Positions 34,023 through 43,038 of a stretch of DNA of 64,000 nucleotides are shown here, in pieces (the stretch's first letter is position 1; every line of letters starts with the position of its first letter). The notes below the pieces were generated by a model that was given only the letters and a program-made list of their open reading frames with translations, made no database searches and was not told where the DNA came from. Made by a program: the position numbers and the translations under genes. Origin of the DNA: Kiritimatiellia bacterium (GTDB taxonomy: Bacteria > Verrucomicrobiota > Kiritimatiellia > CAIQIC01 > Lenti-01); assembly GCA_028681135.1 (NCBI GenBank), contig JAQUJC010000003.1, forward strand, positions 1-64,000, read 5' to 3'.

Positions 34023-36341
34023 TCAATAGCTGTAGCCGATGGAAAAGCTGAAGCGGCCTTTGTCAGACGTAACCGCATCGGTATTCATTGGCCAGGCGTA
34101 ATCGAGTTGAATCGGGAAGCCGGGGAAGTCGAAACGCACGCCCAGGCCATACCCGTCGAACACGTCGCCGTCGCCGATGACTTCATTTGCGCCGTTCTCC
34201 TCGTAGAGGTCCAGCCAGACGATGCCCACGTCGTAAAAGAACGCCAAGCGCACCTTTTCGACCACTGGCAACGTATACTCCACCGTGGCATAGGCGGCGG
34301 AGCGCCCCCCGATGGGCTCTTCCGTTTCGTCTTTAGGCCCCACTTTACGGTACTTGAACGCGCGAACCGTGCGCGGACCACCCACAAACAGCCGGTCAAA
34401 CAAGGGCACCCGGTCCGAATCGCCATACTCTTTAATCATCGAGGTCCAGCCGCGGACATTCAGGACGTGATCGAACCACAGCGGGACATACTGGGAGGCG
34501 CGCAGGGTGAACTGGTATGTATCGCTTTCGCCGCCAAAAGGCCCGCCAGCCAGCGTCGCCGCCACCGACCCGCGAAAACCGCGTGAGGGCAAAAAGGGAT
34601 GATTACGCGTGTCGCGAATGAGTTCCATCGTGCCGTAGCTCTTGAGCCGCCCGCCCTCTTCCTGCTTGATCAGATCACTGGCGTAATCCTTGATATTGCG
34701 GATGTCGATATCTTCCAGCCCATAAATCCAGTTGACGCGATTAAAGGCAAAGAACGGCTTGCCCAGCGTGAGCGAACCGCCGGTCGATATCTGGTCGTAT
34801 TCATCGCTGTAATAGCTGGCCTCGCGCCGGAACAGGTCCAGCCCCAGTGAGAGGCGCCGATTCAGGAACCACGGTTCGATCAGCGACAGCTCCAGGTCTG
34901 TGCGCTCGCTACCGGCTTGCGCGCGTATCCGCAGTCGCTGCCCCCCCCCTGTGAACCGCGGCCAGCCCATCAGATCAAAGTTGCCCTGTGTCAGCTCCAC
35001 ATAGCCGATCAGATTATCAATGCTCGAAAATCCCGCACCAAACATGAGCTGGCCTGTGCGTTGCTCCTCGAGATCAAAGATCAGGTTGAAGCGATTCGAG
35101 GCCGCCGTCGCCTCTGGATAGGTATTGACGAACGAGAAGTAATTCAGATTGCGCACCCGACTCTCGCTGGTACGCACGCGCACTTCGTTATACACCTCGC
35201 CGGGCACTACGTTGATTTCACGCCGAATCACCTTGTCCTTGGTTTGCGCATTGCCGCGGATTTCGATGTTTTGGATGTAGGCCAACATGCCCTCGGCCAC
35301 GTCGTAGGTAACCGCCGCGGTCGCGGCGTTGGTGTCCAGCATCACCCGTGGTTCGACCGCCGTCTTGATGTACCCGCGCGACCCGTAGAAATCACGAATA
35401 TTTTGGGCGCTGCGTCGGATGGCCGCGAGGGCCGCCGTCTGATTCGTGCTCGCCACCACCCCGCCGGCCACCTTCTCGACCGCAAATTGCTCCATCCCCC
35501 TTATCCGCCAGTCGCTCAGGGAATACACCGGGCCTTCGTCTATCACAAAGGTAATATCGATTTTCTTGCGCCCGACATAGACAAAGGTGGGGTCGCTGAC
35601 GGCCGCCGCCAGGCAGCCCTTATCCATGAGGACCTTGCGGATGCTTTCACGGTCAGCCAGCACATGGCCGGGTTCATACAGGCCATCATTGGTGATCCAC
35701 GTCAACCAGGACGACTGCTTCTGGGTCATCACCTTGAGCAGCTCCTTGCGGTGCGCGTGCCGGTTGCCCTTGAACAGAATCCGCCGCACCACGGCCCGTC
35801 GGCCTTCGTCCACTTCAATGGTCACATCCACAAACCCCGCCTCATCCTCTACCGGTGCCAGGGTCCAGGTCAGACGCGCATCGGGAAAGAAATCCTTGCG
35901 GTAGGCCTCGCGTACCTTTTGGGCGCGCAGGCCGAGCAGGGCATGGTCCACCAGATCGCCGGCCCCGAGTTCCATTTGGGTCCGCACCTTTTTGTTGCCG
36001 AAATAGTCGGCGCCGGCGATGCGCAACATGCGGATGCGCGGTCGTCCCTGTACGCGGTAGACCAGCGCCACGCCATCGCCCTCGGTTTCCACGCGCACCT
36101 CGGCGTAGGAAAAGACGCCTGCGCGCTGCAAGGCGCGAATATCCTCAGAGAGGGCCGCCCGGTCGAGTTCCTGCCCCACCCGTGCGCCCACCTGCGCCAC
36201 CACCTGTTCAGCACTGACCGGCACATCGCCAATAACGGCGACGCGAATATCGCGGACCGGCACGGCCCCGGCGACGGTCGCCCACACCATAACCGCCAGT
36301 AACGCTGGCGCCCATATCCGTTGTTGCATCGAACGCGTCAT
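34023..36341 (-). CDS. bamA: Outer membrane protein assembly factor BamA
   Basis: This 772-aa Omp85 protein has a signal peptide (about 1-26). Five POTRA domains extend to about residue 430, including GYIKTAVEPRV and IQNIEIRGNAQTKDKVIRREI. The C-terminal 16-strand barrel has the loop-6 region VPLFDRLFVGGPRTVRAF (family VRGF-type motif, here VRAF) and ends FSFSIGYSY with a terminal aromatic. It inserts beta-barrel proteins, presumably including the secretin-associated outer membrane components. Its start overlaps the dnaB stop by 4 bp. A 9-C tract is present in the barrel. Confidence 0.95.
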   Translation of the reverse strand: MTRSMQQRIWAPALLAVMVWATVAGAVPVRDIRVAVIGDVPVSAEQVVAQVGARVGQELDRAALSEDIRALQRAGVFSYAEVRVETEGDGVALVYRVQGRPRIRMLRIAGADYFGNKKVRTQMELGAGDLVDHALLGLRAQKVREAYRKDFFPDARLTWTLAPVEDEAGFVDVTIEVDEGRRAVVRRILFKGNRHAHRKELLKVMTQKQSSWLTWITNDGLYEPGHVLADRESIRKVLMDKGCLAAAVSDPTFVYVGRKKIDITFVIDEGPVYSLSDWRIRGMEQFAVEKVAGGVVASTNQTAALAAIRRSAQNIRDFYGSRGYIKTAVEPRVMLDTNAATAAVTYDVAEGMLAYIQNIEIRGNAQTKDKVIRREINVVPGEVYNEVRVRTSESRVRNLNYFSFVNTYPEATAASNRFNLIFDLEEQRTGQLMFGAGFSSIDNLIGYVELTQGNFDLMGWPRFTGGGQRLRIRAQAGSERTDLELSLIEPWFLNRRLSLGLDLFRREASYYSDEYDQISTGGSLTLGKPFFAFNRVNWIYGLEDIDIRNIKDYASDLIKQEEGGRLKSYGTMELIRDTRNHPFLPSRGFRGSVAATLAGGPFGGESDTYQFTLRASQYVPLWFDHVLNVRGWTSMIKEYGDSDRVPLFDRLFVGGPRTVRAFKYRKVGPKDETEEPIGGRSAAYATVEYTLPVVEKVRLAFFYDVGIVWLDLYEENGANEVIGDGDVFDGYGLGVRFDFPGFPIQLDYAWPMNTDAVTSDKGRFSFSIGYSY

Positions 36342-37750
36342 CCTTCCTCCGGATCAATGCCATCAAAGCGATTGCTGAAGCGAGTGAAACTCTCATCAAA
36401 ATCCAAGTGAATCTCGCCCACGGGTCCATTGCGGTGTTTGGCAATATCCAATACCGCCAGGCGCGTATCGTCGGCATGTTGATCCTGTTTGTAGCGGGAC
36501 GGGCGCCGCAGCAGCATCACCACATCCGCATCCTGCTCGATGGCGCCGGAATCGCGCAGGTCCGAGAGCTTGGGCACCGCACTCTTGGAATCGCGCGTTT
36601 CGGGCGCGCGGCTAAGCTGACTCAGTACCAGCACCGGCACCTTCAGCTCCTTGGCCATGCCCTTGAGCGCCTGTGAAATTGCCGCGGTTTCGCGCTGGCG
36701 GCCTTCCTGGGAAAATTTCGAGAAATTCATCAGTTGCAGATAATCCACCACAATGAAGCGAATGCCGTACTTGCGTTTGAGGCGACGCGCGCGAGCCCGC
36801 AAATCCAGCGCTTCGAGCCCGGCGGTATCATCGAGATAGATCGGCGCGCTGCGCAATATGTCCGCCGCGGCAATCAGTTTCCCGTGGGCCTCCTGGTTCA
36901 CCTTGCCCCGCGATAAATCCTGGCTGGGCACCCCCGCGTGGCAGCAAATCATGCGCCGCACCAGTGATTCTCCCGACATTTCCAGGCTGAAGACCGCCAC
37001 CGGCACCGGCGTCTGATGTCGAGCGCCCAACGCGACATTCTCTGCAATATTCAGCGCCAGCGACGTTTTACCCATCGATGGGCGCGCCGCCAGCACGATC
37101 AGGTCGGAATTCTGCATGCCCAGCAGCATCTCATCAATATGCATAAAGCCAGTCGAAAGCCCCGTGATCCCCTTTTTCTCAGAGATCAGCTTCTCGACCT
37201 CCTTCATTTCGTCTTCGATGAGATTCCCAAACGTGCGATCTGTGCTGACCCGTTGCTCGCTGAGAGCATAAAAGGCTTCCTCCGCCGTCCCCAGCAACGA
37301 TTCCGCCTCCTGCTCGCCCTTATACACATCCTCGGTCACAAGGCGCGCCGCATCGATGATGCGCCGCATCAGGTGGTTATCATAGACGAGCTGGATATAG
37401 TAATCCGCGTGGGCGGTAGTGGGCGTGCCATCAATCAGGCGCGCCAATTCCTCCTCGCCCCCGACGCCGTCGAGCTGCTGATTTTCGCGCAGGCGATCGA
37501 CGACGGTGACCAAATCGACCGGTTTGCGGGCCGAATGCAACGCCAGCATCGTCTCAAAGAGTGCCTGATGCGTCTGCACATAGAAGGACTCAACGGTGAT
37601 CTGGCGTTCGATGCACAGGTCCAGGATGCGGGCGGCATCCTGCAAGGCACAGCCCAGCACAGCCCGTTCCGCATCCTCACTGTGGGGAGGAATGCGCTCG
37701 CCGGGACGCAGTGCCCGCGCACCCGGACCCGCCTGTGCTGCGCCGGCCAT
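36338..37750 (-). CDS. dnaB: Replicative DNA helicase DnaB
   Basis: This 470-aa hexameric replication fork helicase has an N-terminal domain (EDAERAVLGCALQDA), a linker and a RecA-like C-domain. Walker A is LAARPSMGKTSLALN, Walker B is IRFIVVDYLQLM, and QLSRAPETR, DLRDSGAIEQDADVV and AKHRNGPVGEI follow. Normal length, no intein. It is translationally coupled to bamA and 13 bp downstream of rplI. Confidence 0.97.
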   Translation of the reverse strand: MAGAAQAGPGARALRPGERIPPHSEDAERAVLGCALQDAARILDLCIERQITVESFYVQTHQALFETMLALHSARKPVDLVTVVDRLRENQQLDGVGGEEELARLIDGTPTTAHADYYIQLVYDNHLMRRIIDAARLVTEDVYKGEQEAESLLGTAEEAFYALSEQRVSTDRTFGNLIEDEMKEVEKLISEKKGITGLSTGFMHIDEMLLGMQNSDLIVLAARPSMGKTSLALNIAENVALGARHQTPVPVAVFSLEMSGESLVRRMICCHAGVPSQDLSRGKVNQEAHGKLIAAADILRSAPIYLDDTAGLEALDLRARARRLKRKYGIRFIVVDYLQLMNFSKFSQEGRQRETAAISQALKGMAKELKVPVLVLSQLSRAPETRDSKSAVPKLSDLRDSGAIEQDADVVMLLRRPSRYKQDQHADDTRLAVLDIAKHRNGPVGEIHLDFDESFTRFSNRFDGIDPEEG

Positions 37751-37763
37751 CGCTCGCCGCTCC

Positions 37764-38249
37764 CTAAGCCGTCGTCAGGGGTTCTTCGGTCACCCGTTCG
37801 CTGACAACCTTAACTTTCAGCGTGCCGCGCACCTCGGGATGCAGATGCAGTTCCGCCTCCTGCTCGCCCAGGGCTTTGAACGGCTCGTACATCACCAACT
37901 GCTTCTTTTGCAACTCGATGCCGTCTGCCGCCAGCTTGGCCAGAATATCGGCCGCGCTGACGGAACCGAACAACCGTCCCTCGGCATTGGCCTTGACGGA
38001 GCACGTCACAACCTTGCCTTCAAGCTGGCTCAACAACGCTTGCGCTTGTTCTTTTTCGTGTTCCAACCGCACGGCTGCTTCGGCCCGTTTTTTCTCGACG
38101 AGCCGCTTGGTCCCCAGCGTCATGACAACGGCCAGCTTCTGGGGGAAGAGGTAGTTGCGTGCATAGCCCGACCGAACCCGGCAGGCATCGCCTGAACGGC
38201 CCAGATCGGCGACATCCTCTAACAAAATAACTTCAATGGATTTGCCCAT
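37764..38249 (-). CDS. rplI: Ribosomal protein bL9
   Basis: This 161-aa large-subunit protein has the N-terminal motif VILLEDVADLGRSGDACRVRSGYARNYLFP, a long connecting helix rich in Glu/Ala/Lys and a C-terminal domain ending HPEVRGTLKVKVV. It sits in the usual rpsF-ssb-rpsR-rplI order. Confidence 0.97.
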   Translation of the reverse strand: MGKSIEVILLEDVADLGRSGDACRVRSGYARNYLFPQKLAVVMTLGTKRLVEKKRAEAAVRLEHEKEQAQALLSQLEGKVVTCSVKANAEGRLFGSVSAADILAKLAADGIELQKKQLVMYEPFKALGEQEAELHLHPEVRGTLKVKVVSERVTEEPLTTA

Positions 38250-38271
38250 GGCACACCTATCTTTCCGCCGC

Positions 38272-38511
38272 CTATGGCAGCAATCCCATCACCCGTGCGC
38301 GGCGGATCGCCCGCTTGACTTGGCGCTGTTGCTTGGCGTTTGCCCCAGTCACACGGCCCGGCAAAATTTTGCCACGCTCGGTCATGAACTTGCGCAGGAA
38401 TTCATAGTCCCGGTAGTCCACCTGCTGATCCGCCTTCAACAAGCGGGTGCGCTTGCGCGCGTCGTCCGACGCGGATGCGCGGGAAGTTCGTTTTCTCTTT
38501 GGTTTCATCAT
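38272..38511 (-). CDS. rpsR: Ribosomal protein bS18
   Basis: This 79-aa small-subunit protein has a basic N-terminus and the family core [31 protein letters not shown] (quoted in part) with [11 protein letters not shown] at the end. It pairs with bS6, encoded two genes upstream. No zinc-type Cys pair is seen. Confidence 0.96.
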   Translation of the reverse strand: MMKPKRKRTSRASASDDARKRTRLLKADQQVDYRDYEFLRKFMTERGKILPGRVTGANAKQQRQVKRAIRRARVMGLLP

Positions 38512-38529
38512 CGTCGTCCTTGCTCTATG

Positions 38530-38991
38530 TTAAAAGGGAATTTCCTCGTCGTCAGAGGGCTTGCTCAGTGGTTCGTCAAACGACGGTTTGGCGGCGGGAG
38601 CCTCTCCCCCGGGGGGGGTATCACGCATGGGAGCACTTCCGCCCCCCTCGCGGCGGGGGCCGCTCAAAAACTGCACGCGATCCGCGCGTACTTTCAGACG
38701 CGAGCGTTTCTGGCCGGTTTCTTTGTCATCCCACGTATCCAATTGCAGGCGACCTTCCACAAAGACGGGAGAGCCTTTGGACAGGTATTGCGTGCAGGTC
38801 TCGGCCTGCCGATCCCAGACATCTACATCGAGGAACACGGTCCGCTCGACATCTTCACCGCTCTTGCTTTTGAACGACTCGTTCACCGCCATGCGCAGGG
38901 TCGAAACCGCTGTGCCCGACGGGATGCGGCGCAACTCCGGATCATGCGTCAGGTTACCGATCAGTAAAACTTTATTCAGCGCTGCCATCAT
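38530..38991 (-). CDS. ssb: Single-stranded DNA-binding protein
   Basis: The start is set at 38991 (MMAALNKVLLIGNL) rather than the longer track ORF, whose extra residues overlap rpsF. The protein is 153 aa. It has an OB fold with LTHDPELRRIPSGTAV and GSPVFVEGRLQLDTW, a Gly/Pro-rich linker and the conserved acidic tip DDEEIPF, which recruits SSB partners. An 8-G run occurs in the linker. The start overlaps the rpsF end by about 20 bp. Confidence 0.95.
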   Translation of the reverse strand: MMAALNKVLLIGNLTHDPELRRIPSGTAVSTLRMAVNESFKSKSGEDVERTVFLDVDVWDRQAETCTQYLSKGSPVFVEGRLQLDTWDDKETGQKRSRLKVRADRVQFLSGPRREGGGSAPMRDTPPGGEAPAAKPSFDEPLSKPSDDEEIPF

Positions 38992-39319
38992 CCGCTCCCT
39001 TCTCCGGTGCGGGCGGGGCGGGCGGCGCCACCACCACCTGGACACGGAACACATCGTTGTTCAGCTTCAGACGCGCCAACAACGGCGGCAGCTTGTCGCC
39101 GCCCAACGCAAACGCCATCAGGCCGTAATGCCCGCTGCGCTGCTTCTGCATCGGACGGGCAAACTCCCGCCGACCCAGCCGCGTACAGCTCGACATCGAG
39201 CCGCCAAACTTTTCAATCTCACCCCGGACCGTTTCCACTGCTCCGTCCCAGTCCGCATCTTTCAGGCTTTCCCGAAAGATAATCATTGCCTCGTATTTAT
39301 TCACCTCGTGCCTCCTCAA
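38972..39319 (-). CDS. rpsF: Ribosomal protein bS6
   Basis: This 115-aa protein has the ferredoxin-like bS6 fold: NKYEAMIIF at the first strand, LGRREFARPMQKQRSGHYGLM in the middle and LKLNNDVFRVQVV near the end. A Pro/Ala tail follows. The start overlaps the pth stop by 4 bp. Confidence 0.95.
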   Translation of the reverse strand: MRRHEVNKYEAMIIFRESLKDADWDGAVETVRGEIEKFGGSMSSCTRLGRREFARPMQKQRSGHYGLMAFALGGDKLPPLLARLKLNNDVFRVQVVVAPPAPPAPEKGADDGSAE

Positions 39320-39879
39320 TTATACTGGTTCATGGCACTGTCCACGCTATGGGTCAGCAGATGGTCCACGGCCTCCGCTGCACGGCTGGCAGTATCGGCC
39401 AAAACTTGCCGATCACCAGCGCTCATTCGTTCCAGTACATGATCTTTCAAATGTTGTCCTTGTTCCTGTTCTCCAACTCCAATTCGCACCCGTACAAACG
39501 TCTCGCTGCCCAGATGCTCGATCACCGACTTCATTCCGTTGTGGCCGCCCGCGCTACCGCCCGGTCGAATCCGCATCTTACCCAAGGGCAGATTGACGTC
39601 ATCGGTCACCACAATCAAGTCTTTCGCGGTCAGACCCGCCGAGCGCATCAACGCCCGCAACACCGTGCCACTCCGATTCATATAGGTCAAGGGTTTGGCG
39701 AGCAGCAGCGGCTCGCGGCCCTCTTGCGACACCTTGGCGCTTTGCACCGGGCGTCGCCAGGAACGGCGCAACACCGCCCCGTAGCGCCGAGCAATCTCGT
39801 CTAGAACCAGCCAGCCGGCATTGTGCCGTGTCTGCGCATATGCCCGGCCAGGATTCCCGAGACCCACGATCAGTTTCAT
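39316..39879 (-). CDS. pth: Peptidyl-tRNA hydrolase
   Basis: This 187-aa enzyme releases tRNA from stalled peptidyl-tRNA. It has the N-terminal signature IVGLGNPGRAYAQTRHNAG with the catalytic His, then LAKPLTYMNRSG and the Asp segment VVTDDVNLPLGKMRIRPGGSAGGHNG (quoted in part). Normal length. It lies 30 bp downstream of rplY, a common pairing. Confidence 0.97.
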   Translation of the reverse strand: MKLIVGLGNPGRAYAQTRHNAGWLVLDEIARRYGAVLRRSWRRPVQSAKVSQEGREPLLLAKPLTYMNRSGTVLRALMRSAGLTAKDLIVVTDDVNLPLGKMRIRPGGSAGGHNGMKSVIEHLGSETFVRVRIGVGEQEQGQHLKDHVLERMSAGDRQVLADTASRAAEAVDHLLTHSVDSAMNQYN

Positions 39880-39909
39880 GTCGGCCCGCTTTTCGCCTGT
39901 GTCCTCAAC

Positions 39910-40602
39910 CTACTTCTTCTCTTTTTCGTCCTGGGCTTTCTCGCCTTCTTCTTCCTTCTTCTCGGTCAATACTTCTGGACTCGCTTCGCCCGCTTCCGCT
40001 TCCGCCTCTGCTTCTTCCTCGGCTGTTTCTTCTTCCAGACGCGGCGCGGCCACCGCCACGATCACCTGGTCCAATTCATCCAGCAGTTTGTGCTTCGCCG
40101 CATCCACCTTCACGTCCTCGACGCGCAGGATGTCGCCCACGTTCAAATTCGTCACGTCCAGTTCCAGCTCATCAATGACATCGCCGGGCAGACACTCCAT
40201 CGCCACGGTCCGCATGACGTGCTCCAGCAACCCGCCGTGTTGGGCCACCCCGATGGGCACCCCCACCAGTTTCACCGGCACCTCGATCGAAATCGTCCGG
40301 CTCATGGAGACCTCGTAGAGGTCCGCGTGGATAATGCGGCCCGTAATCGGGTGGTGCTGCAGCGCCTTGACCATCACCTTGCTGATCTTGTCCATTCCCT
40401 CAACCTCTAGGTCCAGGATCATGTTTTCACTGCGGTGGTCGCGCAGCAACATCACAAAATCATGTTCATTGAGCTGAATATCCAGCCCTGGACGTCCCTC
40501 GCCATACGCCACCGCGGGAACCCATCCCGTACGGCGCAGACGGCCAGAGGCCGCGCTGCCTTTTGCCTCGCGCAACTGGGCTATCAGTTTTGTTTTTTTC
40601 AT
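39910..40602 (-). CDS. rplY: Ribosomal protein bL25 (Ctc type)
   Basis: This 230-aa long form combines the 5S rRNA-binding N-domain (LREAKGSAASGRLRRTG, VAYGEG) with the C-terminal beta domain (IEVPVKLVGVPIGVAQHGG, MECLPGDVIDELELDV). It ends in a strongly acidic then Lys/Glu-rich tail. The start overlaps the prs stop by 4 bp. The prs-rplY-pth order is widely conserved. Confidence 0.95.
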   Translation of the reverse strand: MKKTKLIAQLREAKGSAASGRLRRTGWVPAVAYGEGRPGLDIQLNEHDFVMLLRDHRSENMILDLEVEGMDKISKVMVKALQHHPITGRIIHADLYEVSMSRTISIEVPVKLVGVPIGVAQHGGLLEHVMRTVAMECLPGDVIDELELDVTNLNVGDILRVEDVKVDAAKHKLLDELDQVIVAVAAPRLEEETAEEEAEAEAEAGEASPEVLTEKKEEEGEKAQDEKEKK

Positions 40603-41573
40603 TGCGTTCTCCCTTGATGAATCTCGAACAGTTTGGAGACCGATTCGTCTCCGTAAATCCGCTTAATGGCATCGCCGAGCAGGTCCGCCACCGACAACAC
40701 CGTGATGGGGAAGTTATTCCAGCTTTGGGGCGGCAGACTATCGGTGGTGATGAGTTCTTCGATCGGCGATTCCTTCAGCCGTTGAATCCCCAATTCGGTG
40801 ATTGGGCAGTGACTCACTGCCGCCCGCACCGATTTGGCCCCATTATCTTTGGCCATCCTCGCCGCAGCGCACAGTGTTCCCGCCGTCGTGGTAATATCAT
40901 CCGCCAGAACACAGTCCTTGCCCTCGACATCGCCCACCAATTCCAATGCCTCCACCTCCGTAGGCGATATGCGATGTTTGCCCGCCAACGCCAGACCGGC
41001 GTTGAGCAACTGCGAATAGGAATGAGCCATTTTGAGGCCGCCGGGGTCCGGCGCCACCACCACGCAGTTATCCGGCGGCATTTTCTCGCGCAGGTAACGC
41101 ACCAGCAGCGGTGCGGCATATAAATGATCCACCGGAATATCGAAAAAGGCTTGAATCTGCGGCGAGTGCAAATCAATCGTCAGGACCCGATCCACCCCCG
41201 CCGCCACCAGCAAATTGGCCACCAACTTGGCCGAAATCGGCACCCGCGAGCGGTCTTTGCGGTCCTGCCGCGCATAGGCAAAAAACGGCATAACCGCCGT
41301 GATCCGTCGGGCCGACGCCCGTCGCGCCGCGTCCGTCATGATCAGCAATTCCATCAGGTATTCGTTCGGCAGCATCCCCGTGGACTGGATGATGAACACA
41401 TCGCGCCCCCGCACCGTTTCCTCATAGGTCACGGATATTTCGCCATCGGGAAAGCGCGTCACGTTGGCTGCACTCAACGGAATACCCACCCGCGAAGCAA
41501 TTTTCTCTGCCAGCGGGCGATTCGCATTTCCCGTAAAAAGTTTGATATGGTTCTGCATGTCGTTCATGTTCAT
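40599..41573 (-). CDS. prs: Ribose-phosphate pyrophosphokinase
   Basis: The track ORF runs through a tRNA gene. The real start is the Met at 41573 (MNMNDMQNHIKLF) with AGGAA upstream; 41567 is also possible. The 324-aa enzyme makes PRPP for nucleotide, His and Trp synthesis. Motifs: FPDGEISVTYEETVRGRDVFIIQ, DLHSPQIQAFFDIPVDHLYA and the PRPP loop VLADDITTTAGTLC. It lies 24 bp downstream of tRNA-Gln and is probably cotranscribed with it. Confidence 0.95.
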   Translation of the reverse strand: MNMNDMQNHIKLFTGNANRPLAEKIASRVGIPLSAANVTRFPDGEISVTYEETVRGRDVFIIQSTGMLPNEYLMELLIMTDAARRASARRITAVMPFFAYARQDRKDRSRVPISAKLVANLLVAAGVDRVLTIDLHSPQIQAFFDIPVDHLYAAPLLVRYLREKMPPDNCVVVAPDPGGLKMAHSYSQLLNAGLALAGKHRISPTEVEALELVGDVEGKDCVLADDITTTAGTLCAAARMAKDNGAKSVRAAVSHCPITELGIQRLKESPIEELITTDSLPPQSWNNFPITVLSVADLLGDAIKRIYGDESVSKLFEIHQGRTQ

Positions 41574-41596
41574 TCCGTCTGTTCCTGGCAGTGCAA

Positions 41597-41670
41597 TGGT
41601 TGCCCGACAAGGATTTGAACCTTGACTCTGGCCTCCAAAGGGCCGTGTGCTACCATTACACCATCGGGCA
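41597..41670 (-). tRNA. tRNA-Gln (anticodon TTG)
   Basis: Read on the minus strand: acceptor TGCCCGA pairs with TCGGGCA, followed by discriminator A and an encoded CCA (74 nt in total). The anticodon loop CTTTGGA carries TTG after the conserved T33. The T-arm contains GGTTCAAATCC. The first base pair U1-A72 is typical of glutamine tRNAs. The anticodon stem has one outer mismatch. Confidence 0.93.
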
Positions 41671-41787
41671 ATGCGTTCATTAGCCTCCCGCAGCCGCGCA
41701 CCGGCAGCCCTTTCGGCGCCGTGCCCGACCGTGACAAAGAACAAACTGACCCGTCCCTGCGGACAGACCTGTCTAAGAAACTCGCGC

Positions 41788-41816
41788 ACCTTATCCGCCT
41801 CCCCCGCAAAAGTCAA
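41788..41816 (-). promoter_or_regulatory. Possible promoter of tRNA-Gln-prs
   Basis: On the minus strand TTGACT (-35, 41811-41816) and TAAGGT (-10, 41788-41793) are 17 bp apart. The -35 is good and the -10 weak. The predicted start is about 110 nt before the tRNA. Confidence 0.35.
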
Positions 41817-41902
41817 TCCCCTGAATCATTTGTCCCTCCGCCCGGGCGCACCTGCCCCCCCCCCTTGCCTCGCCCCCGCTACATGCGGTAGGGTTTACCG
41901 AT

Positions 41903-43033
41903 ATGGACCTGTCGATTATGTTAACCTACCGCTGCAACTCGCGCTGTGCGATGTGCCACAGTTGGCAGCATCCCACTGTGCCGGACGAGGAAATCACCCT
42001 GGATACCCTCGCCCGCTTGCCGGGCGGCTTCGACTCCCTGAATCTCACCGGCGGCGAACCCACCCTGCGCGCCGACCTCGAGGCCATTGTCGACCTGCTG
42101 CATCCTAAAACCCGCCACCTCGAAATCTCCACCAATGGCCTGCAAGCCGATACGCTCGAGCGGATCATTCAACAACATCCCGACGTGAAGATTCGCATCT
42201 CCCTCGACGGCATGGGCCCCCGAAACGACGCCATTCGCGGCGAAAAGGACGGTTTTGAACGCAAGCAAGCCACCCTGACACGCTTGGCGGCCGCCGGCGG
42301 CCGCGACCTCGGCTTTGCCACCACCTTCCAGGACGACAACTGCGATCAGGTGCTCGATATCTACCGGCTGTCTGGCACATTCGGCGGCGACATGGCCACT
42401 TCCGCCCTGCACAACGGCTTCCAGTTCCACAAAATCGACAACGAACCCTATAATCGGGTGCGCATCGCCCGCGCCATCGAGCCACTCGTCGTGGAGCTGC
42501 TCAAATCGCGCCGCCCCCAGAACTGGTTTCGCGCCTATCTCAATCTCGGCCTGATGAAAAAAGTGCTAGGCCAGCCCCGTCTGATTCCCTGCACCGCCGG
42601 GCACGACTTCGCCTTCGTGGACCCCTGGGGGCGCGTCTACGCCTGCAACGTCCGCCCCGACCTCGAAATCGGCGACCTGACCACGCAATCATGGAAGGAC
42701 ATCCTCAAGAGCCCGCGCGCCGTCGAAGCCCGCACCAAGGTCGCCCGCTGCACCCACAACTGCTGGATGGTCGGTTCGCCCAAGACCGCCATTCGCCCCC
42801 CCCACCGGCCTACCGTGCCCCGCCTCCCCCCCCTGGCCTGGGTGTTCGTCAATAAATTGCGCGCCAGCGTCGGCCGCCCCATCCCTTTTGAGCGATATGT
42901 CGATTTCTCCGATGTCGCCCAGAGCCCTATCGTTCCCAAACGCCAAAGCTGGCAGGGCAAACCCTTTCGCCCCACCGTCCAGAAAAAGACCGAAACCCCC
43001 TATGGTGCTTTCAACAACGTAATGAATAAGTGA
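41903..43033 (+). CDS. Radical SAM/SPASM-type protein in surface glycan region
   Basis: This 376-aa protein has the radical SAM cluster motif CNSRCAMC (CxxxCxxC) at about 12-19, LTGGEPTLR as the GGE motif, and ISTNG. Further cysteines near the end (CTAGHDFAFVDPWGRVYACN, CTHNCW) suggest a SPASM-like auxiliary cluster. The tail is Pro-rich. The substrate is not predictable. The neighbouring genes are glycosyltransferases, so modification of a sugar, lipid or peptide linked to surface polymer is possible. It ends 5 bp before the next gene. Confidence 0.85.
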   Translation: MDLSIMLTYRCNSRCAMCHSWQHPTVPDEEITLDTLARLPGGFDSLNLTGGEPTLRADLEAIVDLLHPKTRHLEISTNGLQADTLERIIQQHPDVKIRISLDGMGPRNDAIRGEKDGFERKQATLTRLAAAGGRDLGFATTFQDDNCDQVLDIYRLSGTFGGDMATSALHNGFQFHKIDNEPYNRVRIARAIEPLVVELLKSRRPQNWFRAYLNLGLMKKVLGQPRLIPCTAGHDFAFVDPWGRVYACNVRPDLEIGDLTTQSWKDILKSPRAVEARTKVARCTHNCWMVGSPKTAIRPPHRPTVPRLPPLAWVFVNKLRASVGRPIPFERYVDFSDVAQSPIVPKRQSWQGKPFRPTVQKKTETPYGAFNNVMNK

Positions 43034-43038
43034 GCCCA

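Noticed and set aside
41574-41816. N-terminal extension of the Prs ORF
   Set aside because: It is a translation of tRNA-Gln and upstream DNA.
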